Assembly (NCBI RefSeq): GCF_040939455.1
Contig: NC_134117.1
Coordinates: forward strand, 52,525,001-52,589,000
From: Microcebus murinus
Taxonomy: Eukaryota > Chordata > Mammalia > Primates > Cheirogaleidae
Reading direction: 5' to 3'
Length of the DNA stretch: 64,000 bases
Shown: piece by piece, positions 13,939 through 61,190 of the stretch
Layout of the letters: each line of letters begins with the position of its first letter
How positions within the stretch are numbered: the first letter of the stretch is position 1
Notes under the pieces: model-generated
Told to the model about the DNA's origin: nothing
The model's input: the letters and a program-made list of their open reading frames with translations, nothing else
Databases searched by the model: none
Position numbers and translations under genes: made by a program

Positions 13939-14289
13939 CTTTTTCCTATTTTTTTTTTCACATCAGAGTCTCACTCTGATGCCCAGGCTAGAGTGCCGTG
14001 GCGTCAGCCTAGTTCACAGCAACCTCAAACTCCTGGGCTCAAGTGATCCTCCTGCCTCACCCTCCCGAGCAGCTGGGACTACAGGCATGTGCCACCATAC
14101 TCGGCTAATTTTTTCTATATATTTTTAAATGGCCTATTAATTTATTTCTATTTTTAGTAGAAATGGGATCAGGCTCTTGCTCAGGCTGGTTTCAAACTCC
14201 TGACCTCGAGCAATCCGCCTGCCTAGGCCTCCCAGAGTGCTAGGATTACAGGCATGAGCCACCTCGCCCGGCCACTTTTTTCCTATTTT
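13939..14289 (-). mobile_element. Lemur-type Alu nested in Tigger1
   Basis: The minus-strand dimeric Alu ends at 14272. It is flanked by CTTTTTCCTATTTT and CTTTTTTCCTATTTT, a near-perfect duplication. Confidence 0.88.
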
Positions 14290-14526
14290 AATTTTTTTTT
14301 TTTTTTTTTACTTTTTAAACAATTTGTTAAAAACTAAGACACAAACACCACATTAGCCTAGGCCTACGCAGAGTCGGGATTGTCAATATCACTGTCTTCC
14401 ACCTCCACACCTTGGCCCACTAGAAGGTCTTCAGGGCAGTAGCTCACGTGGAGCTGTCATCTCCCGAGCTAACAGTGCCTTCTTCTGGAATACCTCCTGA
14501 GGGACCTGCCTGAGTCTGTTTCACAG

Positions 14527-14923
<397 letters not shown>

Positions 14924-15219
14924 AATAAGTAGGAGAGGTACATGCTAAAATAAAGATTAAAAGTACAGTAAATACTTAAACCAGTAGCATAGTCATTTAT
15001 TATCGAGTATTACACACTGTACACAATTGTATGTGTGAGGCGTTCACGTGACTGGCAGCGCAGGAGGTTTGTTTACACCATCATCACCACAAACGTGAGC
15101 TTTTAGGTGCCTTGTGCTGCACCATGAATGCATCGCTAGGTGATGGGAATCTTTCAGCTCCATTATAATCTCATGGGACCACCGTGGTATATGCAGTCAT
15201 TATGGGGCACATGCTGGTA

Positions 15220-16774
15220 GTTAGGTAAAGTGGGGCATGCCCAGGGCTTCCTGCTCAGTCTTTTCCTCTATACCAAGAGCTACCTCCATTTTGGTCACCA
15301 CCACCCGGCTAGCAAACGCATACGGCGTGAGGACTGGGACCACCTAACATCACTGCGTCCCCCGTGCCCTGGAATTGTGCTGACAGCAGGTAGCAACGCC
15401 TGACCTAAGTTCCCTCGACATGTACTGATGGTTGTCCTGCAGTATGTACTTGCTTCCTCATAACGGACATTGTACTTGTCCTTATAGAGGACATCTATAA
15501 GAGAATTTGGGAGAGTGAGCAGCCTCAGACAGTGGAGGCACAGGAAATGTGGAGAATCTTGTTTCTTCCACAGAAGAAACCGGCAACGTGATAAAACAAT
15601 ACAGCAATACTTTTCATCCCTGTGCCCTGATGTTAAAGGGATAATATTGTAAGAGGCTGTTTTCTCATCTTTGCTTGTACTTAACTGATGAATACCCACA
15701 TCCTTTGCTAGCAAAACGACATTTAAAATAGGAGAGTAGAAAGTACATATGAGCATTTTAAAATAATGAATGTGAAGTATGTACCCAAATGTCCCAAACT
15801 CATTCCTGAATCACTTACCTTGGGGATAGGTGGGTGTTGAGAATGGACTCTTGCTAATTCCAGAGTTTTTATATAAAACTCCCTGGTAATAATGAAATTG
15901 TCAGACACTTAGAATATTGAACTCTGTGTCCCCTCTTTCATCCAGATTAAATAAATCCCAGTTTTGTATCTACTTCATGTTAGCCATACATTCATGGGTC
16001 ACTTCTTTCCATCATATTTTTAGCCACTTTCATGAGCCTTTTCTCTGCCAAGGTGGCCGTTGGTAAGGTGACCTAAACAAAACTTGAGACAGCTGCCTCA
16101 ACGGATAGAACCAATCTCAATTTTCTTCTGACTTTCTCATTTGCCATCTCCAGAGGAAATGGCCCCTGGGAAGGCCGTTGCCCTTGGGGAAGGGAGCTTC
16201 GGTTTATTGACACATTTCCTAGAAAATGTCTCTTTCCTCTTCTTTGGTCCTGCTTGTTTGTCCTTTGTAATTCACTTTTATTTATTGCAGATTACATTCC
16301 ATCCGTCGGTCGCAGCCCTCCCTCCACCAGCAGATCCAGCGGGCCGGAGCTCTGTGACAGCTCTCTGCATTATGGTTGGGTTTGCACAGGTTTTGTCCAG
16401 GCAGATGCAATTATTTTATCTTCACCCAAAAGACAGCCTCCTTGAGGAACAGTGAATTATGCACGTGTCTCTTGGAACATTGTTCTGAAGTCCCCTCTTT
16501 GTGCTGACTCCGAAGTTTCTCCCCCAAATCAACCTGGATTCCCCATGCCAGGGAGCAGAAGATCGAGCTGCATCCTGCCTTTCCATTCGCTATGCATGGT
16601 GACGGCATGAGCATATTCGATAAAACTGCCTTTTCTGGCCTGTTTCCGTATAGGATGCTACATTACTGGAGAACTTAGAAAAGTGTTTCCATCTGGGAAA
16701 TAACACCTTGGCTTTGAATTACGTTGGTCAGATCTGACCATTTTGATGGACGTAGTCACATGGGCAGAGAGGAT
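15220..16774. other. Intronic sequence, unassigned
   Basis: A 153-codon minus-strand open frame at 15756-15295 has no recognised family and is not called a gene. No SINE was seen in 15220-16770. Confidence 0.5.
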
Positions 16775-17137
16775 CTGTGCTAGTTTTCTAGTTGTTGCTG
16801 TAACAAATTACCCCAAACGTAGCGGCTTAAAAACAATCAGATGTATTCTTTCACAGTTCTGGGGTTAGAAGTCTGAAATCCTGGCCCAGTCTCACTGGGC
16901 CAAAGTGAGGCTGGCCCCATGTGGCTGGTTCATCCGTCCCTCTTCTTCTGCGGGAAGAACCTGTTTCCTCCTGTCCTCGCATCTCTTCCTCTGATCTCCC
17001 GCCTCCCTCTTTTAAGGACCCTGGCAATTACATTGGGCCCAGCCAGATAATCCAGGATAATCTCCCCATTTCAAGATCCTTAATATAATCACATCTGCAA
17101 AGTCCCTTTGTCATTTAAGGTGACATTCCAGTGACAG
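16775..17137 (+). mobile_element. MaLR-type (MLT1-like) LTR fragment
   Basis: The text GTTGTTGCTGTAACAAATTA, CAGTTCTGG..GAAGTCTGAAAT, CTTTTAAGGACCCTGGCAATT and ATCACATCTGCAAAGTCCC follows the order of ERVL-MaLR LTR consensus sequences. It lies about 240 bases before the MACROH2A2 start exon. Confidence 0.6.
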
Positions 17138-17379
17138 TTTTCTATGGCCTTTCCTGTTGGGCTGGTTTGGTGGGGGAGAGATGTTTGTGGTGGGCTTGCC
17201 GACGCCCTTCAAAGACCCCACACCTGACTCCCTGCCTGCTGCACCTGGCACAGCAGCCAGGTCTCACCTGCCTCCTCGGCGCAGTCGGCATGTCACAGTG
17301 GTGCCCAAGGGCCACACCACTGTGTCTAAGGTGTTTGCCACCCCCACCCTTCCTTAACTCTGTCTTCTGTCCTTTCCAG

Positions 17380-43668
<26,289 letters not shown>

Positions 43669-44280
43669 CCGCTGCGCTTCCCAGCAGGGATCGCAGGAGG
43701 ATCGGAGTCACGAGAGGGGGGTTTTATTTTTTAAAAGGAGAGAAGAAGGGTGACGGCAGGGCAGGGCAGGGGAGTGGAGGGCGACAGAGAGGGCAGGTCC
43801 TGCCCCCGGGAGGAGCCCTCTGCATTTCATATTCTCCTTCAAGAGCCTCAGTCCATGATCAAGCAGGTCTCTACGAGCGGTTTCTTTCCATGGGTTTTCT
43901 TCCCGTTGTTTTAGGAAAAAAAAAAAAAAAAAAAAGACCTCGTTTTAGATTTATAGCATTGACTTTTACACACACTCACAAAAAAAAAAAAAAATCCTTT
44001 CGAAATTCTTAAGATCTTCTGTTCCTCCTTTTTACAAGGGAAGACGGCATAAGAGCGACTCGGGCTTCGCTGGTTTGTCTGTATCCCGTGACGGAGGGAA
44101 AACTGGGGGGGACACCTCACTGGTGCTTTTCTCGTTCGTTTTGTGCCCCCACCCCCAGCCCTGTAAAATCTGTAACTACTCCTAAAAAGTTTTTGCTTCG
44201 GGCATTTTTTTATTTTGTTTTGTTTTTTAAAGAAAAAGAAAAGGAAAAGAAAAAATAAAAGATCCAGCATCTTTCTTACA
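43669..44280 (+). other. MACROH2A2: MACROH2A2 3' UTR
   Basis: The transcribed tail runs from the TAG to about 10-25 bases past the AATAAA at 44254. It contains a 17-base A run at about 43917, an A run at about 43980 and an A/G-rich tract before the poly(A) signal. The end is inferred to within about 20 bases. Confidence 0.75.
44254..44259 (+). terminator. MACROH2A2: Poly(A) signal AATAAA for MACROH2A2
   Basis: This is the canonical hexamer at the end of an A/G-rich tract, about 590 bases after the stop codon. It is the first AATAAA I found downstream of the stop. Cleavage is expected about 10-30 bases further on, inside the AIFM2 terminal region. Confidence 0.75.
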
Positions 44281-45842
44281 AGATATGCTTTTATTGCAAC
44301 ATTTTCCTCAGTTTGGAAGACTGTGTCCCCGTGGGTAGATCCATCTAGAATGTCACCAGTAAACAGAACAAGGCCACTTGTTCTGTCACTAACAGGCTGA
44401 GAGTCCTGCCACACGTGGCTCCGGGTCAGACACCGGGGCTGTGTTTCTCAGGCGGCAGGTCCTGCTTCCGGGGAGGGTGAGCCTGTGGCCCCGGCCCACA
44501 GGAACAAAGCCTTGAACAAAGCCACTGGCAAGGAGCCCTCCTCTGGGAGAGAGGCACGGGTCTCACTCAGGCCTGGGCGACACAACGGAACAGACCCTGG
44601 GCCTCAGCCCAAATAGGGGATGGGCTGGGAACTCCAGTGAGACTGGAGTCCCAAGGACTCTGCCTGAGTGCCCAGAGGCCACCACCATAGTGAGCAGGGA
44701 GGGGCAGGTGAGGAGGTCAGGGCCTGAATTTATCCAGCTGACCTCATCAGCCACTTCTGCTCGGGTCTGACCTAGGTGGGCCCAAACAGGCTGCTCCCTA
44801 TTGGAAGATCTCTCCTAAACAGAGTCATTTGTGTACCTTAACAGTCAGTAGCAGAGGTTATTGCCACATGGCTGGCAATTGTTACCTCCAGACAGGTAAG
44901 CCTGGGGTTGGCCAGGGAGGAGAAGCACAAAACCACAAAGTCCCTCACAGCCCCATTCCTGCCCCTCAACACCAGCTGCAGTTTTGTTCCTTACAGATTC
45001 GCCCATGATGGTAACCTGGAAATACGCTGGGGTGTCACCTGCTGAACTGCCTCTGTACCCCCCGAAAGGATCACACCTCCAGCAGCTGCCAGCCAGGCTG
45101 CAGTCCGAACCCCTGCTGGCTTTGTACAAACTCACTCTGTGCTAGGGCAGGTTAACCAGGAGAGAAACTTTGTTGAACCCTCTCCCGTTAAATGTAACCT
45201 ATGGTATGTAGCTAGGGTCTGAAAGTGGAAATGTAGAAAGGTTCACAAAGCACGAGGAGCATGAGGACCAACCACAAGTTAGGGAATTTAAAATAAGGCT
45301 CCTGTTAATGACCTGGTGGTTGCCAAATGCACGGGCTCCCCCTCCACGCGATGGCAAAGGTTTGGGGTGCGGGCCACCTCCCCCCCAGCCCCCTTCCTTT
45401 GGTCTCTCAGTGAGGCTCCTTCCTGCCCTCACAGACAGATGCCAGGCACCGGGAGCCAGGCTCTCTGAGAGCTCTGGATGCCACACCCCATGCACGCACA
45501 CACATGCACGTGCACACGTCCAAGAGGAGCCGGGGCACAGAGACTGGCTGTGGCCTCCCCAAGACGACTCAGCCAGCACACGTGAGCCGTTCGGCCGGTA
45601 CAACCGCAAGCAGATCTTTGAAACCCAGAAAGAATCCTCTAGGGAGGAGTCCTTTTTTTTTAATGCCTCTCTCTCCCCTGCCTGCCCGCCCTACCCCCAC
45701 CACTTTTGGCTTTGCACAAGTCGCATTTCCGGTCAGTACATCATTGACATCTTAATCCAGAACGACAGCTTTTGCCCTTCAGCGCTCGCCAGCCGGGTGC
45801 CCACTGTCAAGCGGCCTGTTCACCTGCGTGGTCGCCTCCCCG
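44270..45842 (-). other. AIFM2: AIFM2 3' UTR
   Basis: This is the segment between the AIFM2 stop and the minus-strand AATAAA. It is mostly free of recognised SINEs, in contrast to the introns, which fits an exonic UTR. The extent is inferred from the poly(A) signal only. An open frame on the + strand at 45308-45919 is antisense to it and has no recognisable protein. Confidence 0.6.
44290..44295 (-). terminator. AIFM2: Poly(A) signal AATAAA for AIFM2 (minus strand)
   Basis: The + strand reads TTTATT, so the minus strand reads AATAAA, about 1.55 kb after the AIFM2 stop. Cleavage is expected at about 44260-44280. A weaker ATTAAA lies on the minus strand at 45663-45658 and could give a short 3' UTR of about 200 bases. 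Confidence 0.65.
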
Positions 45843-54834
<8,992 letters not shown>

Positions 54835-56790
54835 CTGCCAGGGCGGGAGAGGAGAGCACACCACAGTCAGGGGCAGGGAGGGCAGGGGCACCCACAGCCA
54901 AAGGCCTCCGGTGCCACCAACTGGCCTTTTCAAATCAAGTAAACCTTTTATTAATGAAATTCCAATTCTGCAAAATTAGAATTAAATTCAGAAGGAACAA
55001 GGACTATCCCGCTTCCACCCCATCCCCCACCCACCCAGTTCCCTTCTCCAGGGCATCCACTGTCGCCAGGTTTGTAGGAGTCCTTCCAGAGACACTTAAC
55101 CATGACTACTTCAGTCATTGCTTTGTGCACACGTTAAACTTCTGTATTTCTTTTTTACTCACTATATTTCATCAAGGACTTTTGAAGAGGGGAGTAATGT
55201 TCACCCAACAACAAACACGTACTCAGCTCCTGCTCTCTGACACGCTCTGCGCTGTGGATCCGGTGGTCAGACAGGCAGATGTGGTCCCTGCCCTTAAGAA
55301 GGCCGCGCTTGCAAAGTCACAGGACAAGGATCATAACACAAATCCCGCGTGGAGCTGGGCAGGTTGGACTGTAACGAGAAACGGGGTGCACATTCGTGGG
55401 GAACCGCAAACGCAAGCCACGTGTAAAGGACTGGAGGGAACTTAACGTCGTTTCTCGTTGGCCGAACGGTCCCCGATGCACTGAGGCTTGGACACTCCGT
55501 TTTACAGGAGGCAGGGCTGGGACCCAGGACAAGTGCCCCAGCAGGCAGGGCCACCTTCATTCAGTGCCCCAGGCCCTCAGAAGGGCTGTCCAGAGCTGAT
55601 CCCTGAGTGCGCGTCAGGCTGAATCTGCCAACTGGGCCAGAAGGAGACCGTCTCCTGGGGCCCAGCCAGAGGCAGGAGTGGACACCAGGGGCTCAGGGCC
55701 CAGGAAGGTAGGAAGCACTGAGGCAGGCTGTGTATCACCTGCCCTGTCCCGCATGAACCCCTCTGTGCTGGGCCCTGCCCTTGGGACTGGCAGCTAGAGA
55801 TGAGGTCAAGTAAACACCCAGAAAGCCCCACTTTCAGGCTGGCTATGCGCAGGTCCCGAGAGGGCCTACATAGCTTGCTGGGGCAGGGGGTCCACTGTGG
55901 GTCAGGTCACATTGCACCACTCAGGGACACTCAAGGAGGAGACACTAGAGTCCTGAAAAAGAGCCGAGGTCAGGAGCCTTCCCGGCAGAGGGACAACTTA
56001 GGCCAGAGGCCCAGCAGCAGGAAGGGAGTGGGGGTAGGAGAAGTTCAGGGCACTGCGACAGAAAGGTAGGGAGGCCAGGAGTGCAGACGGCAGGGCCCAG
56101 CACAGACAGCCTGTCACACCAGGGCAGCTTTAACAACCATGTGGACATATGAGCCCCGGCAGCCCCAGGGCAGGCCTAAAGGGCAGTGAATTGGCCACAG
56201 GAGCTGAGCCCCTGACCACTCCTCAGTCCTGAGGATCATCAACCTGCTTCCCCAGAGGGCAAACCCTGGCCTCTGCAGGCACGCTGCACCATGGGGGTCT
56301 GGGGCCGGAGGGCACACCTAAGCCCGAGAGGGGCACCAGGGCAGGGCCAGGGAGGGGAGGCGCTGTCACACTGCACTGGGCCCGAGGCCGCTCCTGCAAC
56401 CTGCTCTTCTCTCTCCTCCGCTGACCTCTGACACCAAACAAATAAGCAGAACGGGGAGGCCAGGGACTCTCTGGCCAGTCCCCCTTCCTCCTCAGCAGCC
56501 CCTTGCCCCACACCCTGGGCAGGCTGACTCTGCTTGGTGCTGCCACTGTCGATTCTTGCCAGGTCCCCGAGGACAGCAGATTCCCCTTTGCTGGGCCATG
56601 ACGCGCTCTGCCGGACACCTACACCAGGAGACACCTACACCTAAGCACGGACCTGCACTTCCAGCCACACGCCCCGGCGGGGCTGAACCTGCAGGTAAGG
56701 CATTAATGGGTGCTCCAGCACATGTTCTAACACAGCAGCCGTGCTGACAAACTACTGCAACCGCCCTCGCAAATTAATAAAAAGGTGAAC
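54835..56790. other. AIFM2 intron 1, proximal part
   Basis: GC-rich and mostly unassigned. An old relic (TGTGGATCCGGTGGTCAGAC) is at about 55200-55330. No further exon was recognised, though a second noncoding exon cannot be excluded. Confidence 0.45.
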
Positions 56791-56794
56791 TACA

Positions 56795-57292
56795 AGGCGA
56801 GCTATGGTAAGGGCCTATCTAAAAATAATAATAATTAGCCACTGTCCCCCTGTTTGCTTCTCTGTAACTGCCACTCCGAGCCACACAGCTGGTGGTCATA
56901 AAGATTCTCAGCTTTCTCCGTAGATAACACCACCTTTCTAAAACCTAAGGGTAGTCTCTGAGATATCCTCAAGTCCCGCAGACCAGCGGCCCAAGGAACT
57001 GACTCAACTGGTCTTGTGACCCCCACCCTAGAACCTGATCAGCAAAGAAGACAATGTTTACAACCCTATATGGTTCCACCCCAAACCTAGCCAATTAACA
57101 GATCCAATTGCCTACACCAAACCGACTTCAAAAACTCTGTCTCCCAAATTCTCGGGGAAGTGCAGTTGGGAAATTTCTCCCGTCTCCCCACTTAGCGCTA
57201 TGCAGAATAAAACTCTTTCTCGGCCATGAAACCTGCTGACTCAGCGTATTGGGCGACGGGCATAATATGAACCCGGTTGGGCGGCAACACAA
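56795..57292 (+). mobile_element. ERV1-like solo LTR
   Basis: GCAGAATAAAACTCTTTCTC is a U3/R-type poly(A) region. It is followed by a U5-like CTGCTGACTCAGCGTATTGG and AACCCGGTTGGGCGGCAACA, the typical ERV1 LTR end. No internal region or open reading frame of a virus is present. The left limit is uncertain. Confidence 0.6.
57234..57246. promoter_or_regulatory. MARE/ARE-like site inside an LTR
   Basis: TGCTGACTCAGCG matches 12 of 13 positions of the palindromic MAF recognition element and contains TGACTCAGC. It sits in the 3' part of an ERV LTR within the inferred first intron of AIFM2. Confidence 0.45.
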
Positions 57293-57799
57293 CTTCACTG
57301 TGAGACCCCGTCAATCACTGGAAACTCCATCCGTGGGAGACCACAGGACAAACTATGATACACCCATACAATGGAATATTCTGTAGCCAGCCATTTTTTA
57401 AGGGTAAGTTATGTTTTTACAAGAAAAGTCCATCCATGAAAAAGTCAGGCAATAGATCTACATGTAGACCCTAGTCCTGTTTGTGGGCAATAAGTCACGT
57501 GCACCTAGGTACACACACATACACACACACACGTAATGAGCACTACAGGCAGCATTTGTTGCACTTTCACCCCTATCTTCCTGGGTTTTTCTCCCTGTTT
57601 CAGGAAAGAGCTCAGTAACTTGCCCAAGTTCAATCCTCAACAGCTCCAACCTGCTCTCTAAACCAAAATGCTAACAGCAGTCATACAGATGATGTATTTA
57701 TTTTCTTGAGTGTTTTCGTATTGTTTGAATTCTTTTTCAAACAAATGTCATTTTTGCACAAATAATAAAGCTTTAAAAACAGGACAGGCCTCTCACCAT

Positions 57800-58425
57800 G
57801 GAATTTTTTTAAAACCAAAAATATAATTCCCATAAAGTTTACCATTTAAAATATAAGTTCAGTGGGTTTTGGTATATTCACTAAGTAGCGCGACCATCGC
57901 AACTATCTAATTCCAGAACATTTTCGTCACCCCCAAAATGAACCCTGTACCCATTGGCAGTTACTCCCCTCGCCCCACCCAACCCCAGCCTTTGGCAACT
58001 ACTAATCTACTCTGTTGCTACGGATGTGCCTATTCTAGCCAGTTTGTGTAAATGGAATTATACAACATGTGGCCTTTTGTGTCTGGCTTTCACTTAACAC
58101 AATGTTGGCAAGGTTCATCCGTGCTGTAGCATGCATCAGTATTTCATTCCTTGGTATGGCTGAGTAAATTCCATAGTACAAACACACCACATTTGCTCTA
58201 TCCATTCATCAGCTGCTGAACATCTGGGTTGATTCCACTTTTTGGCGATTGTGAATAATGCTGCTATGAACATCTGTGTACAGATTGTTGTGTGAACACA
58301 TGTTTTCAATTCTTTTTAGTTATATATCTAGGAATGGAATTTCCTGGTCATATAGTAACACTAGGTTTAACTTTTTGAGGAACTGCCAAACCTACCATTT
58401 AATTTTAAACTGAACATCACAGCCC
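57800..58425. mobile_element. LINE-1 (L1M-class) 3' fragment
   Basis: GGCAACTACTAATCTACTCT, CTGTAGCATGCATCAGTATT, AATAATGCTGCTATGAACAT and CCTGGTCATATAGTAACACT follow the same order as the 36865-37385 copy. Confidence 0.78.
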
Positions 58426-58953
58426 AGGGAGGAAGCACAGAGAATCTTAATACATCGGCCCACATCTAGGAATGTCAGCTGAATAGAAGGCCCACGAGAA
58501 CAGAACGAACCCTGATTGTCCAGCAACTCCTAAGTCATTTTACTTTTGCCCCCTGCCCCAACACACACCGTCTGGTTTACACCCGTCAATTTGCTCAGTC
58601 AACCCTGTTTTCTCTGACAAGGACACCAGCCTGATCCCACTGATCCCAGGGGATTCTTCTTTAACAGTAAGGGGCCTTTAGGAATTTACTGAAATAAGAG
58701 TAAGTTACATCCATGCCAAAGCTGTTGAGAGTTCAAGCCTCAGAAGGCACACAGCAGAAACCTTTCGGGCTCTGATTAAAGCAAGCATGTCGCCCCAGTG
58801 TTGCTTCATAAAGATTCCAAAGCATGCAGCTTTCTGAGTCTCCACGGCTTGCAAAGAGGGCAGATTTCAACACCAGCCCTCTGCAGAGCCATGTTTTCAG
58901 AGTGGCCGTCTGGGATCAGAAGGACACTAAATCGTGACTCAAAGCACACAGAG

Positions 58954-59263
58954 GCCGAGCACGGTGGCTCATGCCTGTAAATGCCTCTAATCCTAGCACT
59001 CTGGGAGGCTGAGGCGGGAGGATCGCTGGATGTCAGGAGTTCAAGACCAGCGTGAGCAACAGCAAGACCCCATCTCTACAAAAAAAAAAAAAAAAAAATA
59101 GAAAAAGCCAGACATCGTGGTGCATGCCTGTAGTCCCAGCTACTAGGAGGCTGAGGCAGGAGGATCGCTTGAGCTCCATGAGTTTGAGGTTGCAGTGAGC
59201 TATGATGACACCACTGCACTCTATCCAGGGTGACAGAGCAAGACCTTGTCTGAAAAAAAAAAA
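58954..59263 (+). mobile_element. Alu with duplicated head
   Basis: Dimeric copy with a 19-base A run between monomers. The head holds a small duplication (GCCTGTAAATGCCTCTAATC). Confidence 0.85.
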
Positions 59264-59639
59264 AGCAGGACGAATGTCCCCCCTCCACCAGGGGGAGGGA
59301 GAGGGGCAGGTGGCCCCGCTCCCTGGACACTCCATGGCTGGCCCCCCGGGGAACACACACACTGAATGTAATCCAAAAAAGACCAATTTTTGAAAGGGAC
59401 TCAAAGTCTGAAGAGGTAGCAGTCTCCTTTGCTGCCCCAGGAGAGGGCAGCTTTGGGCTGACAGGTTCATTTGGGTGTCACCTGTACTGAAAACCGAGGC
59501 CAAGCAACTCGGCGGTCCTCCTCAGAGCCAGTTACTTTGTGGGCCCCTTAACACCCCCACGTCTGCTCACCACCTGCACCTGGACCCTGCCTTCATTTCA
59601 CCACCAGACAAAGGCCAGGCTGGCCCTGGAGCACACCCG

Positions 59640-59740
59640 ACTGCCCGGCTCCATCGCTTTCCGGCTGGGTAGTCCTGAGCAAGGCCCCACCCTGGCTGGG
59701 GCTCAGCGTCCACCTGGGTGAAATGGAGGTGCTCTGGATC
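59640..59740 (+). mobile_element. MIR fragment (weak)
   Basis: TTTCCGGCTGGGTAGTCCTG followed by CTGGGTGAAATGGAGG resembles the MIR core. Confidence 0.4.
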
Positions 59741-60618
59741 TGTGATTCCACGCAGTGCTCCTTGGAGAGCTCCTCTCTCATGCCAGGGTGAAGACAGGTG
59801 GGCTCTGAGAGCTTGGGGCTCCCCAGTGCGTGCGACACACTAGAACCTCACACGGGCCTTTGTCACACCTGTGGAGCCTGGAAACCTGGAAGTCCCTTCC
59901 CAAACTATGTCTGACCCTCTGCCCTGCGCCTGTCCTCCCGCGGGACCATCAGCTCCCAAGCGACCTTACCCTCCCCACCCTCACCTTGGCTCCTAGGGTC
60001 ATAGAGACTTGCTGGAGGAAAGGGCAGGGGTGTGCTGAGTGGGAAGGAAAGCCCAACACCACCCACTAATTCAGTTCCTGGCTGATTTCAGGGGTCCATT
60101 CACAGCTACTTCAGCCACCCCTGCGACCTCGGGCTTCAGGGAGGGGAGAAGCGGGCCTCCTTGTGCACCCCCAAGTCTATGGGCCCCCGGGTAATCCCAG
60201 TGCCTTTCCTCTTAGAGACCTGGGTTTTCCCCCTGCCCTCTGATACCGGCTTCACTCCGCAGCTCGGCAGCCTCTCCCGCTCGCAGCCTCCCAAGCTCGG
60301 AGTTACCCCGCCCGCCCGTTCCCTCCGTCCCGCTTGCTCTGCCCCGCCAGAGCCCATCTTTCCCGGGAAGACTTAGCAGGGATTTAGGGGCCGACGGGGA
60401 GGGTGGAGAGTCTCGCCGCCCGCGGCGCCCGAGTACACAGGGGCGGTGCAGGCCGGAGCCGCGCATCCGGGGCGACCGCCCGCCGCTCCCAACGCCACAG
60501 CTCCACGCTCCGACCTCCCGCGGCGTCCGCCGGGCCCTGGTCCGCGCGCCCGCCCTGCCCGCCCTGCCCGGCCCCTGTCCCGCCGGGGCCTCGGCAGCCG
60601 CGCAGAGCGCAACCTCAC

Positions 60619-60740
60619 CTGCCCGCCGCGCGGCCGCTCCAGCCCCGGCTCGGCCGGCGTCTTCCGGAGCGGCCCGGCCCCAGGCGCTCCCCGGCGGGCG
60701 TGACTCAGCGCCGGAACCGCCCCCAACCGGCGGCCACGCG
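60619..60740 (-). other. AIFM2: Probable AIFM2 noncoding exon 1
   Basis: The minus strand reads GGGCAG followed by GTGAGG, a near-ideal splice donor, with the exon ending at 60619. The upstream limit (transcription start) is not visible; about 60740 is a guess. It is placed by its match to the CpG island and by the acceptor before the ATG exon. Confidence 0.5.
60701..60709 (-). promoter_or_regulatory. Antioxidant response element (NRF2-MAF type) in AIFM2 promoter
   Basis: The + strand has TGACTCAGC, a perfect TGACNNNGC core; the minus strand reads GCTGAGTCA. It also contains an AP-1 site. It lies about 80 bases upstream of the exon 1 donor. AIFM2 is a reported NRF2 target in human, so the site is a plausible functional element. 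Confidence 0.6.
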
Positions 60741-61077
60741 CCCGGCGCCCCCCGGGGAGCTGCAGCCGCCAGCCGGGGGCGCGGGGCTGGTCCCGAGCCG
60801 CCCGCGGGATGACCTTGTCCGCGAGCGAACTGCCCCGGACCTTAAAGGCCAAATGCCTCCGGGGGCCGAATGTCGCCTCTCCGCGCCTGCCAGCCGCCAC
60901 GCCCCAGCCTCGCCGGAGCCACTCAGCTCCAAGTGTCCGCCCGACTTTTTGGGAGACACCTTTCCTGCCGCCGAGGCTTGCGCGCGCGGCTCCCCGCACA
61001 CTGGCTGCGCCACCGTGGGCGCGTCGCCAGCCTCCTTTCACGCGCGGACATGATATTAAAAGTCCTCAAACCCGGCT

Positions 61078-61190
61078 GAGCACCTACTTCATGCCGGGCA
61101 GTGTGCTTGGCGCTCGGGGTATCAAATGGAGAAGAAAACGGACACGGTTTCTGCTCTTGTGGAGGCGACAGTCTGGGAAAAGACAGATGT
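61078..61190 (+). mobile_element. Ancient interspersed repeat relic
   Basis: CACCTACTTCATGCCGGGCA, then GTGCTTGGCGCTCGGGGTAT and GGCGACAGTCTGGG fit the common mammalian relic also glimpsed at about 800-900 and 55200-55330. The family is not assigned. Confidence 0.45.

Larger units (their letters stand above)
60270..61040 (-). promoter_or_regulatory. AIFM2: CpG island, likely AIFM2 promoter and first exon
   Basis: This is the clearest CpG-dense stretch I saw in the window, with many CG dinucleotides and GC boxes. It lies 5.5 kb upstream of the AIFM2 ATG exon. No TATA box is evident. The minus-strand donor at 60619/60618 and the TGACTCAGC site at 60701 support a minus-strand start near 60.65-60.8 kb. 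Two open frames of more than 200 codons here are products of GC richness, not genes. Confidence 0.75.

Noticed and set aside
15295..15756. 153-codon open frame on the minus strand
   Set aside because: No recognisable family, no splice context and no conserved motif. A frame of this length is expected by chance in 64 kb.
56795..57292. Possible endogenous retrovirus with genes
   Set aside because: Only an LTR-like segment is seen; no gag, pol or env text on either side.
60373..61053. Overlapping open frames of more than 200 codons on both strands in the CpG island
   Set aside because: Ala/Pro/Arg/Gly-rich translation typical of GC-rich promoters, where stop codons are rare. No domain visible.
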